Source of the DNA: Eutypa lata
Taxonomy: Eukaryota; Ascomycota; Sordariomycetes; Xylariales; Diatrypaceae
NCBI GenBank assembly: GCA_022661535.1
Contig: JAKULF010000014.1
Location: forward strand, 868,001 to 932,000
Direction of reading: 5' to 3'
DNA length: 64,000 nt
The notes under the pieces are model-generated. The model saw nothing but the letters and a program-made list of their open reading frames with translations. It did not search any database and was not told the DNA's origin. How positions within the stretch are numbered: position 1 is the stretch's first letter; each line of letters opens with the position of its first letter. This document shows positions 45,519 through 57,613 of this stretch, piece after piece. Both the position numbers and the translations under genes were made by a program.

Positions 45519-47423
45519 CTACCATCGCCGTTTCCAACGGATTTTTATGTCCCTATCCGGCGGCATAGCGGCAGCTCCCGCATATCGCTGGTCATTGAGT
45601 GCCGGGCGGTTAGACTCGCGCCCATCGGATTGGACCCAACCCAAGAAGTCGATATCAAACTTAGCGATAATAATGGCGATCGCCATCATGATTTCTCGCT
45701 TAGCAAAATGTCTCCCAGGGCATAGAGCATAACCCCCACCTAAGTATAACGGAAGTTAGCCTTACGTCAGCCCAAGAGTGCCATTTAGGTACATAGGGTG
45801 TAGTTATAATCTGACAAAAATGAACATGTGGTTGAGTCGGCGTGGGGTTGGGAGTGTGACGCACCATAAGGAAAAAACGATGTTGGTCGAGCCTTGACCG
45901 AAAATTGGGGCGTTGGAACACCATTGCTGTAGGTAAATTTCAAGTGCCGATCGGACCAGAATTGGGAAGCTGGATGCTGGTTCGCTCCCCATATCGACTC
46001 GTCGTAGTGTGCTATCTGCGATGCACACTGCACCAAAGAGCCTTTGGGGACATGATACCCATTGATCGTAATGTCCTGTTGAACCTCACGCGTCACATTG
46101 AAAGAAATATGCATACGTAAGACCTCGGTGTACACGGAATTCAATCGAGGTAACAATAGAAGCTTGTGTACATCGAGGCCGTGTTTACCTGTCTGTTCGT
46201 CAATGGTAAATGCTTGCATGACCTCATCCCTGATCTGTTCCAATAAAGGGGGATCTTGGATCAGCTCCATCAAAGCCCATGCTGATATAGGCAATGTGTT
46301 CCCGTTCAGTCTCGATGATATGTTAGTACGCAGTGTCTATGTAGAAAGAGAGAATCCACTCTAAGGATATGATAAGTAGGTATGCCTATTCAACACTTAC
46401 CCAAACAAAGTGGCTGTCGTATGTCCGCTGGCAGTCCGGCTCGAGAAACCTGACTCCTTCAGCCATTTAGCGATCTCACGGGCAAACCGCGACCCCCAAT
46501 ATGGATCCCAGTCTGAATTGGCTTCTGGGCCGTTCCAATTGAATTCCTCCCATGCCTCTTTGACTTGGTTGTGCACCATAGCATGTAGATTCTCTCGGAT
46601 GCGCCACGGTTTGGGCTTTAGAAGTCTCGGGAGGCCCCAGACCAGGACACCAGCGACTTCATCAAATTGCCAGTAGCACTTAGCAAGATCAGGGTTGAGT
46701 TCCAAGATACGGGAGCCGAACATAGACTTAACGGCGCTCTCAACCATGTCTGTTCTCAGGAATTCGTAGAGTCTAAGCGTAGTCCATTCTGACGAAGAGT
46801 GCTGGTTGAGCCTCTCGGAAAAGAAGTCAAAAAATGTGTTGGCGAGTATGCTAGTATACTTCGCACTACTAAGATATTCCGCGTAGATCTGGTGATGGTT
46901 GAACCAATGCCGTTGACACGGATCGACATCCTCTGTGCCCGGCAGTGGCACTCTATGCCGACCAGACTTGTCGTCAGCGAACATCTTGATTTCACGCCTG
47001 GGCATCCCCCAATGCGTGTCCATGAGCAAGATATGGAACATATTCGGATCCACTATCTCCGGTGGACCGAATAGCACCTGCGTGTTCCTTTCACCACATA
47101 CGAGGTAGACAAGTTTGTGACCCAAGTTGAATCGAATCACGTCGCTTTCCTTCAAAGCCTTGCTATAAACCACTCGCGTTAGCTTTGTAACCATCGTCTC
47201 ATAGGAACCACTCTCACGTTGCCCGATCTAGGAAGTTTCCCATATCCGTCAAGTACAGGTATGTATTCGAAACAAAAGGTATGTCTTCTCCTAACCAAGG
47301 TGGTTGTCTTTTATCATTTCGCCATGATACTAGAAACATCGATACGAAGAATAAGGGAAGGGCAAGCATCAGTGAGGGCAGCGTATGATTCGCAATGAGA
47401 TAGACGAGACCCATCATGAACAT
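45519..47423 (-). CDS. Cytochrome P450, CYP7/CYP8-like
   Basis: Four exons (47,423-47,218; 47,162-46,401; 46,310-45,865; 45,739-45,519) give 544 residues. An N-terminal membrane anchor (MLALPLFFVSMFLVSW) is present. The haem-binding loop reads FFPYGGGYALCPGRHFA with Cys478; intron 3 falls inside it after the first Gly and the splice restores it exactly. ExxR is in YTEVLRM. The I-helix reads FGLNGNTLP instead of the usual AGxDTT, a form seen in the CYP7/CYP8-like group where the oxygen-activating acid/Thr pair is altered. It is expected to oxidise the prenylated product or an intermediate at the ER. The first intron is 55 bp, ending TTTATAG; a 45-bp alternative acceptor keeps a different frame and reads less well. 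Confidence 0.87.
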
Positions 47424-47966
47424 TTTTATGACGATAATATTGCATGGACAAGCTCCGGCAAGAAATATCCGAACTTAGGGCTAACAGTGATATAGAAGAG
47501 GCTTGCTTTTAACAAGATACCAATAACTAAGTACTCGCTCTGAACTTGTGTGAGCTGTTGCCAATCTTCAGGGGGGTCTAGGTTAGTGTCATTAGCTTGT
47601 ATAGGTACGTACTAAGTACCAGGGGCCTTAGAGAATCTGGTATCAAGATGTCTGATAACTACCCTCTTCACGCCAACACCAACAAACACTTCAATGTGGA
47701 GCCTGTGGACAGATACCATGGAGGGTTTATCCGTGCCAACACTTCGTATACTTGATTATTCATTGGGTGGACTACTAGCATTTAAACTAACTTGCAAATA
47801 CCTATTATTAGACTGTGTCTGTTCTATCTGAGGTCTACGGCGTGGCACTAAGTAATTCATAAGAAACAAATTCAATATTTGAAGCGTCCTTTAAGCCATA
47901 TACGCTTAAGCTATTAAGTACACGTATTCACGGTAATTCTGCTATATCTAGATCGTTTACTGACGA
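47424..47966. other. Intergenic region between P450 and dehydrogenase genes
   Basis: This is the promoter side of the first P450 gene and the 3' side of the dehydrogenase gene. No gene is seen. A GGGGGG run lies near 47,572. Confidence 0.5.
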
Positions 47967-49039
47967 TCACACGACAGCTTCTTTCAGTGCAGTATTATCC
48001 TTCGTGATCTTAGCCCATTCCAAGCTCTTCTGCCAGACTCTCTTCTGCACGTCCTCGTCCATCGTAATAGGGTCGCTTTCATCCTTCTCAAGTAAGGTAA
48101 AGTAGCCTCGTTCGCCGGGACGGGCCTTGTCGACGGCAAGCTCTGCGAGCTCTACACCAGCCTCGGCCGCTGAACGGAACGTTGGGTCGACTAGACGGTG
48201 GATCACCGACATGAACGGTTTCATGATGAATTTCTGTTGGAGTTTCACCGACCGGGGCGTGTTGCTAGTAAAGACGCGCGAATCGCCAATTCCGCCTGGG
48301 TTAACAGTCACAACTGTGATGTCCTTGAACTCTGGATTCTTCGGGCAAAGGTCAGGAGGCATTCTTATTTCACGGTATGTCTTAAGATCATATAGCGGGA
48401 AACTAAGCTTACTTGCTGGAGGTAGCGATTGAGGGGATACATCCAAGTTGTTATTACCAGCTTGGAACTTCCATACCTCTGAAATCCACGACCCTGCTTG
48501 TCTTTGTCGGATGGAGGGTGATTGAGTCGCTCCATATCGTCCGGAATTTCGGGCAAATGGGACGTCATGGCGTTGGGTTTGCGATAGTGGCCGATGCTCG
48601 ATAGAAGCACGATACGGCCATCTTTAGCGAAGCTACCAATAAGCCGTAACACGAGAGCTACGTGGGAGATATGGTTCACCTGCAGGGTTTTATCATAACC
48701 GTCTACTGTGAGCTCAGAGTCGCCAACGAGATTCCAGTACGAGGCATTGCATATGATGGATTGGAGGCGAGGATACTCTCCGGCGGCGATAGCAGCGGAA
48801 ATCTTGCTGGCAAACTCATGGACTACCGTCAAGCTTGATTGGTCAACTTGGTGGATAGAGACCTTCGAGTCTGGGTATCGTGCAATGACTTGGCGTAGGT
48901 TCTGGGTGTTAGGGTCAGTTTCAGCAGCATCTCTGACAGTGAAGATGAAAGTAAAGTCGGGATGGGCTTTGAGCAGCTGCTCGGCTGTGTGCATGGCGAC
49001 TGAGCCATTGGCCCCAGTAAGGATGATAGTGCCAGCCAT
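47967..49039 (-). CDS. Short-chain dehydrogenase/reductase
   Basis: Two exons (49,039-48,413 and 48,338-47,967) give 332 residues. The Rossmann dinucleotide motif is TGANGSV (residues 8-14), the catalytic Ser lies in VLLSSIGHY and the Tyr/Lys pair in Y189-GSS-K193. The Asn of the NNAG region appears as CNASYW. The intron is 74 bp, from GTAAGC to CCCGAAG, with a CTGAC branch site. It joins NRYLQQ to NPEFKDITVVTVNPGG, which fits the family exactly. A 21-codon upstream extension to 49,102 exists, but MAGTIILTGANGS is the natural start. The role would be NAD(P)-dependent oxidation of an alcohol or reduction of a ketone made by the P450s. Confidence 0.87.
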
Positions 49040-49686
49040 GCTTGTTGAGATGAATGAAGGGAAGGCAAGGAAGGGTTGGAAGAGCTGGGAGAATTCAATC
49101 AAACAATGCCGTCTCTTCGCGTCCTCATTTTCTCCCCCTTGCCTGCCTGTCTGCCTGCCTCCTCAGCCTGAACGATTACCAAGCCAAGTTCCTTGGTGTG
49201 TAACACAAGACGGAAAGGAAAGTATGATTAAAACCGATTGGTGGCTGTCCCTAGATTGTTTAATCATGGTACTTGGTAGACACACCCCTCATCTATTCGG
49301 CAAAGAAGATTACACAGCCGACATCACCAACCAGTCGACTCTTACTTGCTTTAGGTACCTATGTAGGTAGTTAGGATGTATGTGGTTCATACGAAGTAAG
49401 CATATTTCAAATAATGTAACACACTTGACCAATAAAGTTACAGTATACAGGGGAAGGTGACAGCCTGCTGCTAAGGACGATTTTGATTGGTTTCGGGTGT
49501 AAGCTGACCGGTCTAAAATAGCTTGTTCCATTCGGATTGAACTCTCTCTTCTTCCCTGTTGATGCCGCTGCTCGTTGGCCATAAGAACCCTCAATGCATC
49601 GTAACGGTATGAACCAGGGAGCTACCCCGCCCCCGCTCCTTTCCCGTTGAAGGTCACATCTACATCCTACCTATCTGAGCAAGTAC
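49040..49686. promoter_or_regulatory. Upstream region of the dehydrogenase gene
   Basis: This 0.65-kb gap separates two minus-strand cluster genes. It contains a pyrimidine-rich CTGCCTGC repeat (about 49,141-49,160) and CCCCTCA near 49,286 (TGAGGGG on the minus strand). No gene is seen. Confidence 0.4.
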
Positions 49687-51320
49687 CTACATACCTGCAT
49701 GTTGGTTCCTCGCCGTCACGGTAACCAAAAAGTCAGTGATGACCCATATCCTCCCGCCTTTAGCCTGCCAGGGGCGCCCAGGGTTGACGATGGCGAAGTC
49801 GAATCGGCGAAACAGCTTTGGAAACGCGTTCAGTATTGTCAGCATTGGTCCGTATTGTACAATACCAGCAAATGAATGAACGCTCAGTGCCAGTCAACCT
49901 CATGTAGGCATCTACTCACCTCGACATAGATCTTATTCATTTGCGCTAGCGCCAACCCTTTACCAATACACTCCCACCTGCTGGGTCCGCCAAAGACAAT
50001 TCTCCAGGTCTCGTCCATCAGTGACAGCCTCGGCCCCTTGACATCCAGCCATCGTTCGGGTCTGAACATGCCAGAATCCTCTCCAAATATAGCCTTGTCT
50101 CTTACGGCAGTCTTGATCGAAAGATCGACGCTTACACCGGGAGGAATATGCAATCCACACACCAGTCCACCCCGGCTAGACGCTTTAGGGATAAGTGCAG
50201 CGGGTGGCAGCAGACGTAGCCCCTCTTTTATGACAGCTTGCAGATACGGCAAAGCGCGCGCCTCTGCGTCCGCAACAGGGGACGTTGTGATCTTTCCTGA
50301 TTGAAGCGCATCATCGATCTCAGACTGTAGCTTTCGGTAAGCAGCCGGGGTGGTGAGAAGACATAGGATGGTGTGTAATATGCCTGTCGAAGTGGTCTCG
50401 GAACCCCCCAACAGCTGCACGACGGTTTCTAGCTCAAGTTGCTCTTGGGTCAAACCTTGAGCCACAAAGGACCCTAGCATGTCCTGCCGCACTTTTTTGT
50501 TCTCCCCGAATCTCTCTGCCACAGCCGATTTCGCTATTGAGACGATAGGCTTAAGCAACCCACCCTCGGGAATAATTGCGTTCATAATAGGATAATCCAT
50601 TATCGCGCGCCATATCGGCGATACTGCTACAGATAGCACAGTTGGTAATTTGTTTTCGCTAGTCTCGATATATCCATGAAAGTCTCCCTGACGTTCCACA
50701 CATCCAAATGATTGACCGAACGAGAGACTTGATGTAATGTCCACAAGTAGGTAAATAACCATTTTAGCGAGGTCCAGAGGCTGATTGTAATGCTCCGTGG
50801 CACTGGCGGCTGTATAAATCTGGTGGATTATGCCGACCATTTTCATGATATGGTCGTCGATCTGATCGTGAACTTGGAGTACTCCTTTTCCAGTGTATCC
50901 CGGCTCAAGCTTTGACCGCAACTTGCCGTGTCGTCGCCTATCGGTCATAGTAGACATAGAATCGATCCCAGGCGCTGATCGAAAGCCTCGGTAGGCATGA
51001 CTACGCTCCCAACTCGATCGAGCATGTTGAATTCGTCGGATTTCGTTCGGATTACTTAGGGAAACCCAATCGGGCCCTATACAGACCAGAGGTCCATATT
51101 TCATGTGTAATTCGTCTAGGTGATCGATGTAAGTTCCATTGTAGAGATTTTTCATCATCCAAAGAAGGCTCCAACGAGGCCAGAAGGGACCGGGTATATG
51201 GCGAAGACGATACCAGCTCCGTATCCAAGCAAATCCGAGATAGGCTGATAGTACGATCATTAGAATTCTCGTAGCACCAATCCCCTCCCCTCCCACGTCT
51301 AAGAACGACAGGCCTATCAT
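49687..51320 (-). CDS. Cytochrome P450, second of the cluster
   Basis: Two exons (51,320-49,920 and 49,815-49,687) give 509 residues. There is an N-terminal anchor (about 15-35) followed by a Pro-rich hinge (HIPGPFWPRW). The I-helix is GGSETT (305-310), E366xxR369 is in KEGLR, PERW is at 421-424 and the haem loop FGGPSRWEC has Cys451. The 104-bp intron (GTGAGT to TTTCCAAAG, with a GCTGAC branch) joins KIYVE to LFRRFDFAIVNP, the usual C-terminal pattern. The general look is that of fungal P450s related to pisatin demethylase and other secondary-metabolism enzymes. Its start is divergent from the cupin gene, 437 bp away, so the two probably share a promoter. Confidence 0.9.
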
Positions 51321-51757
51321 GATAGGACTGTGGGCTAAGAACTTTCTAACACTATTGTTAAAATTAGTAGATAGAATATCAAGCGTTGTTATACAGACAT
51401 CAAGGAGATCCTTGATTTAGGGAGACACCTGAAGCGTAGATGGGCATGTTATCCCCCCCCCCCCCTTTTTCCCCCAATCACGGAGAGCTCTACTAAAGGC
51501 ACAGTGACGGCCTACCCTCACATACATGCGAGGGTTTGTATGAGGGGATGTAACGCTGGCCCTGGACCGTGTGGTTCATTCCAAGGCGTAACACCATACT
51601 CAATTGGGAATCAAGGCGAGTTGGCGGGTGTAAAGACGTTGTTATCTTCCTCCTCACTCGTTCTCCAATGACGTATATCATACTCCTATCTTCGCCATCA
51701 ATAGCAGTTTCTCACACGCGCTTCATTACATTTGTTCGCCATAGTGCGCTAAAGGAA
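51321..51757. promoter_or_regulatory. Bidirectional promoter between P450 and cupin genes, with inverted repeat
   Basis: This gap holds the starts of two divergent cluster genes. An imperfect inverted repeat (CCCTCACATACA at 51,515-51,526 against TTGTATGAGGGG at 51,536-51,547) is centred between them. A run of about 14 C followed by T and C lies at about 51,452-51,475. The inverted repeat is the best candidate operator for a cluster regulator, though none is encoded in the window. Confidence 0.45.
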
Positions 51758-52573
51758 ATGGAATATTCTAACTTGGACCAGGTAATTAATGTGTGAGTAA
51801 TTCGCTTTTTCTTCGACCAATCACGGTGGAATCATATTGACTTTACATAGATTGGGTGGCGTTGTAAGCACACGAGTCATCAAACATTCAGAAAGGTCTT
51901 TTGCGTTTGAAGTCACGCTCGATCTAGCTAAGGGTTCTGAATTCTTCGCTCAGAAGCCGCCGCTTCATTTTCATGCGAATCAAGACGAGTACATTCAAGC
52001 CGTCCAGGGTAACACGGGGCTCGAGCTAGAAGGGCGGGAGATCGTGCTCACGCCAGGCTCGCCCGAGTATTGCATCCCGAGTTGGGCGAATCACCGCTCA
52101 TATCCCATGCCTATGAGGACCCAGGATGGTGTGAATAAGGTCAAGTTCCTACTATCTGGTGCACAGAGCCCTGAGCCATTCCAACTCAATCTGCTGTTCT
52201 TTGAAAATTGGTATCGGTATCAGGAAAGCGTAGTCACTGGCGGCAAGAAGATTGACATTATACAGGTCCTCAGTGTAAGTGGGAGAATTACTTTAGTGCC
52301 AGATTGACTATTTTTAGGAGATTTCAAGCTGGAGCTAACCTTCCCACCCAGACATTCGACGGCGGAGGAACCTACCTGTCGTTCCCATCATGGGTTCCGT
52401 TCGGTCGTAAAGTCTCGCAGATTCTGGGTGTTGTTGTGGGTAGGTGGTTGGGAAGTCTATTGGGGTACCAACCCTTTTATCAAGAATGGACTACAGATTG
52501 GGCGCTCGCTTGCCATGAGATGGAGGCTTCCATATTCCAGAGGCGCTTCGCACAATTATCGAAAACGGATTAA
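51758..52573 (+). CDS. Cupin-domain protein
   Basis: Three exons (51,758-51,792; 51,851-52,274; 52,352-52,573) give 226 residues. The cupin metal motif 1 is clear: H-F-H-x4-E in PPLHFHANQDEYIQ. Motif 2 follows with LTPGSPEYCIPSWANHRSY, giving the third His. Single cupins of this kind bind iron, manganese or nickel and act as dioxygenases, isomerases or cyclases, and several are found in fungal metabolite clusters. The C-terminal part (WLGSLLGYQPFYQEW) is Trp/Tyr-rich and may be amphipathic. Exon 1 is short; joining at GT|A gives NVLGGVVSTRVI, which fits the family. The frame is open further upstream, so an earlier ATG cannot be excluded. Confidence 0.75.
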
Positions 52574-53716
52574 TTCGTCGAGCTATATATACCTATTTAT
52601 CTCGAGGTCACGCATAAGTTCAAATTCAGAGTTTAGCCATCCGCTTTTAGATTACTATCTCCTTAAGTATAGATGGCTTTATCAGTGATCAGTCCTATGA
52701 CACCTTTCGTTGGTGAAATACTGAAGGATGCGCGGGACTGATTGCAAGTATCCTTCTGGTGTTGACTCTTCTATCTAGTCATAAATCAACATAATGAATT
52801 GAACAATACCTAGTGTATGAGGCAGTGGTGTAGACGGCAACTTGATACCCGGAGTTCCACTAGTATGTACATACATCGGTTGCCAATAAGATCATCCAAT
52901 GGAAGAGGATCGCCGTGTGGGTGAAAGACAGGGGGTGGGTGTTGCCCTTCAAAGGCAGGGTGTATGCTTAGAAGCATTAGTCTGTCTCGACAAGGGTATA
53001 TAGATACAAAAGTCCCAACACTCCTCGGACCTCTAACCATTCATACCCTGGCCTGGAAATGGAGATGTGATGTTACTGCATTGCACCGCCTTGAACCAAT
53101 GTCGCAATAATGCTACAGTGATGCTGGCCTAAGACCGCTAGTCTACTACTGTAGTTTCTATGGTCTCTCATAAAAAGGACTCGAAATGGCGGATACCTAG
53201 CAGCGTGTTTATATGTGTAGTCTAAAATATTAACAGTCGATCGATTATAGCAGGTCCTGCCGTTGATCAGTCTAGACCTTAGCTAGATGATCTATGTTCC
53301 AAGCGGTTATTCTGTCTTGTGGTAGCATATCCCAAAGGCACCGTTGGATTTAGTAGGATTACATGCATTGGGATTACCGCCACCTTTGGTAGGTTACAAC
53401 CTTCACGTGTTAGGTATTGATCAGCCCGAATGTCGAGATTGTGAGTGTGACCCTCCCTTTTTGGTGACTCTAACTCCTGAGGATCAGCCCACGGACAAGA
53501 CTCCCCCTGAATCTTAGATGAGCACACATAGGCAACGGAGCCTGGTCTTGGTCCAGGGGATGTATTCTTCTTTGAAGAAGGGCTGGTGAATTGTGATTTG
53601 ACCAATTCACATCCAGCGAATTTGTAGGACATGATGGCATGAGCTAGATCCTCGAAGCCATTTGATATCAACATACATGCTGTGCTTTCATGAGACGATT
53701 TACTAGCTGAATAACC
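52574..53716. other. Intergenic region inside the cluster
   Basis: This is 1.1 kb between the cupin and the FAD oxidase. A 131-codon minus-strand open frame (53,279-53,674) shows no family resemblance and I do not call it a gene. No repeat is seen. Confidence 0.5.
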
Positions 53717-55496
53717 ATGGCGTCGTCCACTATTTACATTTATACTTTACTGCTTTGCTTCTCTGTGGCAACCGCTACGGCCACCGTTGCTCGCACCCAA
53801 GAAGCCAATGCGATATGCCAGTTGTTAGACTCCACGCTGGACGGGGATGTAACCACTCAAAATGAAAGTGATTATCAAACACGCAGGACGGAAAATTGGT
53901 GAGTCAACTCACATAACGAGCTAGAACTCAACTCACACCGTCTCCGTAGGGTTCAGACTGCATGGAGCGAACCCACGTGCATCTTTCATCCCTCAAATAT
54001 TGAGGAGATACAAACAGTAGTACCTATGCTTGTTCGATCAAATGTGAGCTTTGCAGTCCGTTCTGGGGGCCACTCCCCACATCACGGGTTTGCCGGCATC
54101 GACCGTGGCGTACTTGTTGATATGTCTAATTTCAACAACATCGACTATCAAGCTGAAAAGGCTACTGTCACAGTCGGTGCCGGGCTTACCTGGGGGGATA
54201 TATATACCGACCTCGAACAATATCAGGTAACTGTTGTAGGGGGGAGAGTTTTAGACGTCGGTGTCGGAGGTCTGACTTTAGGAGGCAAGTTGCTCTACAT
54301 TTGGTCACAAAGAAACTGCTAATATGATCCTCAGGGGGTCTCTCCTGGCTCACCAATCTTTATGGTCTGGTGTGTGATAACGTAGTTAACTTCAAGGTAA
54401 CACTACCACCACGGCCTTCAAAGCAGAATTAATTGGTGATTAGGTTGTCCTTGCCGACGGTTCGGTAGTCGATGCTAATAAATCAACGAATTCGGACCTT
54501 TTTTGGGCTCTGAAAGGAGGCGGCAATAACTTTGGTAAGTTTAATTATTATAAGCAGCTCGAGAATTACACGATACTAACAGTTTGCAAAGGAATACTGG
54601 TCGAGGTTACTCTTACAACGTATCCAATGGGCCGGGTATGGGGTGGAATCAAAACATATACAGCAGAACAACTTCCAGAGCTTATAAAAGCATACTCAGA
54701 GTACCAAGCTAATGGCGGGAATGACCCGCATGCTAATCTTCACATTTTGGTTTCGCCCACCAACTCTACTGTCGGAGTATGGCTCTCCTTGGTGTACTTG
54801 AAGCCGGAAGAACACCCAGCGGCTTTTGAGCCATTCTACTCTATCAATACGACTTCGGACAGCACCGCTGTCAAATCCTACAACGAATATCTTGAGGAAT
54901 TTGGAGTCCCGCAAGTACAACGGTAAGTTTCCAAGTCATATCTCTCCCCTTTAATCACCCGTATACATTGGGTCTATGTCTATATAGTACTAATACTATT
55001 CTGTAGCTTTGACTGGTTCACTTCGACGTTTAGGCTCAATCAATCTGCATACAATGACGTTGCAAATATCATCACAACATCTAACGTGGTCCCGAGTGTC
55101 CAGTCAGTCACGGCTGGGTTTATGGGTGCTACCTGGCAGCCGGTATCCCAAAATGTGTCAGGGTTAGGAGAGGCTCGAGGTGGCAACGCTTTGGGTTTAG
55201 AACCGACGGCCCAAACCTGGCTTGCTACGGCGTTTGCTTGGTGGTGGCCCGATGACGACGGGAAAGTCCACGGTCTGGGCAACGATATAGTGAGTGAAAT
55301 TGAAGCAGCAACTGCATCAGCACAAAATCAGCTGTCGTACAAATTTATGAATGATGCAAGTTGGAGCCAGCAAGTCATTGCAAGCTATAGCGATGATAAT
55401 GTTAGGAAATTAAGGGAAGTACAGACAAAGTACGACCCTTCACTATGCTTCCAGAGGCTGGTTCCTGGGGGGTTCAAATTGCCGACAGCGCCTTGA
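53717..55496 (+). CDS. FAD-linked oxidoreductase, berberine-bridge-enzyme-like, secreted
   Basis: Six exons (53,717-53,898; 53,950-54,284; 54,335-54,396; 54,444-54,534; 54,592-54,922; 55,007-55,496) give 496 residues. A signal peptide ([20 protein letters not shown]) starts the protein. The FAD-binding PCMH fold is shown by [13 protein letters not shown], where the His is the usual covalent flavin attachment, and by [15 protein letters not shown] and LKGGGNNFG. The C-terminal BBE tail reads [17 protein letters not shown]. In the place of the second attachment Cys of plant enzymes stands GGRVLDVG, so the flavin is probably singly linked. Intron 2 has a GC-AG boundary (GCAAGT donor). Such enzymes oxidise alcohols or form rings with oxygen as acceptor. 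Confidence 0.88.
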
Positions 55497-56172
55497 TTAC
55501 TGCTTATTAGCACGCGTCTTGATCAATTAAAGCCCCTATATCTATTAGATAGAAGAAACCAATGGGAAATGTTCTCTATTTTTAGTTCAAGGCGCCATAC
55601 CTTCATTATATGTGTCTTAGGTTATAAGTGGAAGTTTTGTCGATTTTTGTTGTTCTATAGACGGGGCTCGTCCCACCCCTAGAAAATCATCCAATAGAAA
55701 CACCATCGGTTATTATCAACTATATTATCCAACCTGTTGGTGCATAGTCGCATTTTGTATGCAGATCCGGAAAGTATCCGATAAGTACCATGCAGGTAAT
55801 GGCTTGTCATGTACTAGTAATACACGGGTGACATATGCAGAATCCTTCCGACCTGCAGAGACGTGGTGCAATTAGGGGTCGTCCCACTGCTCACGTTCCA
55901 ACACTCCAAACGCGACTTGCGAGCCTTGCCAACATGCTAGGTTACTACCGCTGGAAAAAGGTTGTGTGCACATAGGTAGCATTTACAGAAATAGAACGCC
56001 AGTGAGACCCTGACATGGGTATCTGACCTATTGCATCTCTCTTTGGTAACCACCCACACCAACTGGACCACCGAGAATGAGACAAACTTTAAAGGGAGGG
56101 TAAGCCTCAGTTGAACTCCCAATTCACTACGTGAACCGTTTCCCTCTGTCAAACAAGAATCGAGCAGCCACG
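55497..56172. other. Intergenic region with promoter of the membrane-protein gene
   Basis: This is 0.7 kb between two plus-strand cluster genes. I see no gene, repeat or clear motif. Confidence 0.5.
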
Positions 56173-57613
56173 ATGACCACTAGCACACCGACGCCCGAGC
56201 AGATTGAGGCCATTCTGAATGGTCCAGCTCTCCCACCACCTGATGGCGTTAAGCCAGACTTCGAAAACCCACCGAATAACAATGGTTTGGGATACGGTCT
56301 CCTTACTATGATGCTTGCAATCGGAACCATAGCCATTCTCTTGCGCTTACTCGGCAAAGGCTTCAAGACTAGGAAGCTTCGAATCGAAGATGGTGAGTAC
56401 CATCAACACGATGCATTGGGTTCTCTCTCTAATTCTAGATGGCAGGCTTGGGTCTTACTGCGTTTGTATATAAGCCCCTCAAGATCGTTTATGCCGTTGG
56501 GATTATGCTCACAAAGCCAAACAGATACTTTTCGCAGCATATCTAGGCTGCGCTTATAAGGTGTTGGTATTTCCTGGCTTCTACGTCCACCAGTGGAACG
56601 TGCAAGTGAAGGACATGGAACGTATTCTATATGCAAGTGCTCCATTTCTACTTAGCACTTGGAGAAAACACACTCCGTTCATGTCGCTAACCCCTACTAG
56701 CCATTCAACATAGCCTCGAACTCCTACAACGGTATGATTGGAGCCTTAAAAGCTGCCATCCTCTTGGAGTGGCTACGAATATTCAATCCAACGGGGATCC
56801 GCAACACATTCTTCTGGACCTGCCATATTATCCTATGGATAAACATACTATTCTACTCGGCTTCTTTCTTCGCCATCAACCTTGCCTGCATCCCGCGCCA
56901 GAGAATTTGGGATAAGACTATAACTGAAGGCCACTGCTTCAACGAAAACAATCTATACCTTGCCGGTACCATCGTCAACCTCATTTCAGACGTAGCTATC
57001 CTGTTTACTCCTCAAAAGGTCATATGGTCTCTGCGACTATCATTTAAAAAGAAGCTCGGAGTCTCGCTTGTCTTTGCTATAGGCTTACTGTATGTTACCA
57101 TCGTCCAGCAGACGTACAGGAGGCTAATGTAACTAACAATGGGTCAACAGATGCTGTGCAATCGCAGGTGTGAGAATCGCGACGACCGTCCAAAGTCCAT
57201 ACGAACCTGACGCAATATACAACCTGCCTAAACTCGTCTTCTTAGGAACCGCAGAGATGCTGTGTGGATTGCTCGTCTTTTGTGTCCCAGCATTCCCTCA
57301 GGCTATCAATAGCCTCGGGGTTCCCAAGCTCATCTCCCAAATATCTCTCCTTATATCTTCCCGGAAATCATCTCAGCAAGCCTCGTGGGCCAGCACTGGG
57401 GAGTCATGGCCACAAACTAAATATGCAGGAGGGCAGGCTACGAGTTACAAACAGATCGACAATAATAGCCTTAGAGCTCCCAACAGGCTTGAGGATACTA
57501 ACGGGAGCGGAATTGTCCACACTACGGAGTTTACATCTATTGAGATGCGTGCCCCGAACGGTACGAGAGGGGAGTTCCAGCATCAGTACCCCTGGTCACA
57601 GAATGATAAATAG
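56173..57613 (+). CDS. Rhodopsin-like fungal integral membrane protein (PTH11-like group)
   Basis: Four exons (56,173-56,392; about 56,517-56,632; 56,701-57,089; 57,151-57,613) give about 395 residues with roughly seven hydrophobic segments. The N-terminus TPEQIEAILNGPALPPPDG, the FNIASNSYNGM segment and the RQRIWDKTI ... FTPQKVIWSL stretch are typical of the fungal rhodopsin-domain family. This family is widespread, includes PTH11-like proteins and often lies in or near metabolite clusters, with no fixed function. I chose the ATG at 56,173 because family similarity begins there; the frame is open to 56,131. The acceptor of intron 1 is uncertain (56,517 or 56,484, both in frame). Intron 2 has a GC-AG boundary. 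The C-terminal 90 residues are hydrophilic. Confidence 0.75.

Noticed and set aside
48381..48412. A 32-bp intron in the dehydrogenase gene (acceptor TCTTAAG)
   Set aside because: Too short for fungal splicing; the 74-bp intron ending CCCGAAG restores the conserved NPEFKDITVVTVNPGG join.
51452..51475. Poly-C run as a G-quadruplex or regulatory element
   Set aside because: A plain homopolymer; length may be uncertain in sequencing and nothing links it to function.
53279..53674. 131-codon minus-strand open frame between cupin and FAD oxidase
   Set aside because: No domain, signal or repeat pattern; composition looks like chance reading of intergenic DNA.
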